Assembly: GCA_028280325.1 (NCBI GenBank)
Contig: JANQLZ010000010.1
Location: forward strand, 1 to 53,216
Direction of reading: 5' to 3'
From: Bacillota bacterium
GTDB lineage: Bacteria; Bacillota; UBA994; PWPR01
Length of the DNA stretch: 53,216 nucleotides
Part shown: in pieces, positions 52,093 through 53,216 of the stretch
Numbering within the stretch: position 1 is the stretch's first letter
How the letters are laid out: each line of letters begins with the position of its first letter
Notes under the pieces: generated by a model
Databases searched by the model: none
Told to the model about the DNA's origin: nothing
The model's input: only the letters and a program-made list of their open reading frames with translations
Program-made: the position numbers and the translations under genes

Positions 52093-52689
52093 ATGGCTGA
52101 TAATAAAAGACAAAACAGCTTTGTTTTGACTGTAATAAAACTGTGTTCTGTTCTCCTGGTTATTGCCTTGGTCTTACTGACCGGTAATAACAATGTCGGC
52201 AAAACCCCTGATCGCTTTTTTTCTAATCGTGAATCAACCAACAGCGATATAAAAGTTTCAGAAATAGTCAGCCCGATAATTCTACAGGATACCAAAATTT
52301 ATTACCACGACTTTTATGACTCCTGTCAGCACGATTATGTATATGAAAGACCACAGGGGAGTGCAGGTTTAGTATCTCTAAACAAATATCAACTTGAAGC
52401 ATTGTTTCCAACTTATGTTATAGAGGAATTTTCAGCTGAAAAGGTTAGTATGCGGAGATACCTTGATGCTCGCTGCTTTGAGTGTGAAAAATATGCTTTT
52501 ATTGGTGAAAAAGATGGTTATGTAGCGATCTTTTATGGCAAGGCCCGGGAGAATGCCGAACTTAAAACTATTACAGATATTCCTATGGATAAATTCACAC
52601 TAAACCAGCAGCAAATCATCCGAGCTGGTATTACTGTGCAGAATTCGGATGAGGAGATTAATGCGATTCTAGAAGGCCTTGACCGTTAG
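52093..52689 (+). CDS. BofC-like protein (forespore sigma-K checkpoint family)
   Basis: 198 residues with one N-terminal membrane segment (about 13-33) and a C-terminal domain resembling BofC: YLDARCFECEKYAFIGEKDGYVAIFYGKA then LKTITDIPMDKFTLNQQQIIRAGITVQNSDEEINAILEGL. BofC delays SpoIVB signalling across the forespore membranes in Bacillus. The position after yebC matches the yebC-bofC-ruv order; the ruv genes are presumably past the window. I chose ATG 52093, 10 bases after GGAAAGGA, over the in-frame TTG at 52084. Confidence 0.75.
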   Translation: MADNKRQNSFVLTVIKLCSVLLVIALVLLTGNNNVGKTPDRFFSNRESTNSDIKVSEIVSPIILQDTKIYYHDFYDSCQHDYVYERPQGSAGLVSLNKYQLEALFPTYVIEEFSAEKVSMRRYLDARCFECEKYAFIGEKDGYVAIFYGKARENAELKTITDIPMDKFTLNQQQIIRAGITVQNSDEEINAILEGLDR

Positions 52690-52710
52690 GGTATTGCTTC
52701 TTTCCACGGA

Positions 52711-52830
52711 TGCTTCCATAATTGAGCTACCTCGGCGTCACACGCCAAAATTTTTTCATAGATATACTGCCTCGTATTATCTATGCTAAAAATTTTGTCT
52801 ATTCCTTGATCTAGCCTCAATTTTGGAAGC
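52711..52830. repeat. Nested inverted repeats after the BofC-like gene
   Basis: An outer stem pairs TGCTTCCATAATTGAG (52711-52726) with CTCAATTTTGGAAGC (52816-52830), with one mismatch. Inside it are a perfect small hairpin GGCGT-CAC-ACGCC (52734-52746) and a larger stem: AAAATTTTTTCATAGATA (52747-52764) with TATCTATG (52778-52785), CT and AAAAATTTT (52788-52796). The layout is that of a folded RNA or mobile-element end. No T run follows the outer stem, so it is not a simple terminator. Confidence 0.7.
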
Positions 52831-52851
52831 CTAGCTATAATGATACTATCA

Positions 52852-52957
52852 GTCGTTTATTTACTTCTTTCACGAAGGGTTGTCATGGTTACATTAGAAC
52901 CACACAAAGAAATTTCACGTTATGCCTTACGTTTCGTCGTTTATTCACTTTTTTACG
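52852..52957. repeat. Pair of ~22 bp direct repeats
   Basis: GTCGTTTATTTACTTCTTTC (from 52852) and GTCGTTTATTCACTTTTTTA (from 52936) lie 84 bp apart and differ at only two or three positions. No coding frame is seen between them. Confidence 0.75.
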
Positions 52958-52968
52958 CTGAAAAATTT

Positions 52969-52985
52969 GTGTTACAGAGTAACAC
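52969..52985. repeat. Perfect 7-bp hairpin
   Basis: GTGTTAC-AGA-GTAACAC, a perfect stem with 3-nt loop, immediately downstream of the direct repeats. Confidence 0.7.
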
Positions 52986-53062
52986 TTCATTGAGCGTGGT
53001 CGTGATTGGGTTTACTTGAACTATATAGAGCCAGCAACCAGAAAAGCAATTGTTCTGAAACA

Positions 53063-53149
53063 AGGGGGACGGTTCTTTTTGTTGCAAATGCAACGTTTTT
53101 TCAGGGACAAAAAAGTAAATTATCCTCTTTCAACCCACAAAGAACGTCC
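53063..53149. repeat. REP-like 'GGGGGACGGTTCTTT' palindromic element
   Basis: AGGGGGACGGTTCTTT (53063-53078) is opposed by AAAGAACGTCC (53139-53149), complementary except for one extra G. A perfect GTTGCA-AA-TGCAAC stem (53081-53094) lies between. Sequences of this kind are spread through many clostridial genomes, often linked to Y1-type REP-associated transposases. No transposase is in the window. Confidence 0.6.
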
Positions 53150-53175
53150 TGCAAACTGTCACCTAGGTTACCATT

Positions 53176-53216
53176 TCCAAAAACAACAGCACAACAACTG
53201 CCAAACCATTGCCCGA
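53176..53216. repeat. Inverted copy of the 46491-46536 repeat, cut by the window end
   Basis: Reverse complement of the last 41 bases reads GGGCAATGGTTTGGCAGTTG and then TTGTGCTGTTGTTTTTG, matching 46496-46533 apart from about three bases. It is the third member of the dispersed minisatellite family in this window and continues beyond the end. The rest of the stretch 52690-53216 contains no gene. Confidence 0.85.

Noticed and set aside
1..53216. Defence system, prophage, toxin-antitoxin or biosynthetic cluster
   Set aside because: Apart from the IS element and non-coding repeats, every long open frame fits housekeeping, transport or sporulation roles, and no clustered unknown genes suggest a hidden system.

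Overview
The window reads as the chromosome of an anaerobic, endospore-forming Firmicute of the Clostridia type; I cannot name a genus. The reasons are an alpha/beta-type small acid-soluble spore protein, a BofC-like protein next to yebC, a CotS-like spore-coat kinase relative, a T-box ahead of pheST, zapA-mutS2 and ylbF-type genes, strong AGGAGG ribosome binding sites, many GTG/TTG starts, and several 4Fe-4S proteins. Most of the window is vertically inherited housekeeping DNA. The accessory material is one insertion sequence and several blocks of palindromic or minisatellite-like non-coding DNA.

Layout. 1-1300: a complete IS3-family element on the minus strand with a programmed -1 frameshift site. 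1301-1602: non-coding DNA with tandem 11-12 bp repeats and a run of perfect hairpins. 1603-3016: promoter, leader with a terminator hairpin, then infC-rpmI-rplT, where infC appears to start with AUA. 3200-6597: a GNAT acetyltransferase, then a K+ uptake pair (TrkH/KtrB and TrkA/KtrA) and a TrmH-type RNA methyltransferase. 6570-13316: a promoter inside the methyltransferase gene, a Phe T-box, pheS-pheT, zapA and mutS2. 13388-15856 (minus): a class A penicillin-binding protein. 16150-18058: a translationally coupled MGDG-synthase-type glycosyltransferase and patatin-like lipase. 18181-24845: a DUF1450 protein, a YncE-like beta-propeller, an FMN-binding split-barrel protein, an unknown protein, DAHP synthase with a small Fe-S protein, a degenerate CotS-like kinase with a long acidic tail, and an amidohydrolase. 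24952-30646 is mostly minus strand: ATP-dependent PEP carboxykinase, a DUF401 membrane protein (overlapping the end of the SASP gene), an unknown protein, and a cation/proton antiporter followed by a PII-like protein.

30833-36810 holds a BmpA/nucleoside ABC uptake system (lipoprotein, double ATPase, two permeases) plus an MFS transporter, running directly into dnaE and an Fe-S aldo-keto reductase. 41372-46443 holds asd, kbl and a YmfF/YmfH-like M16 peptidase pair. 46695-49010 (minus) holds an M14 carboxypeptidase and a DJ-1/PfpI protein. 49107-52689 holds ylbF-like, ychF, nadE, yebC and bofC-like genes. 52690-53216 is non-coding and rich in inverted repeats. Its last ~40 bp are an inverted copy of part of the repeat block at 46441-46600, which in turn shares sequence with the repeat block beside the IS.

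I found no CRISPR array, prophage, toxin-antitoxin pair, defence island, rRNA or tRNA. The most unusual points are the AUA start of infC, the dispersed minisatellite/hairpin family, the PII-like protein paired with an antiporter, the degenerate coat kinase, and the highly structured non-coding DNA at the right end. All functional calls come from reading the protein sequences; no database search was run.
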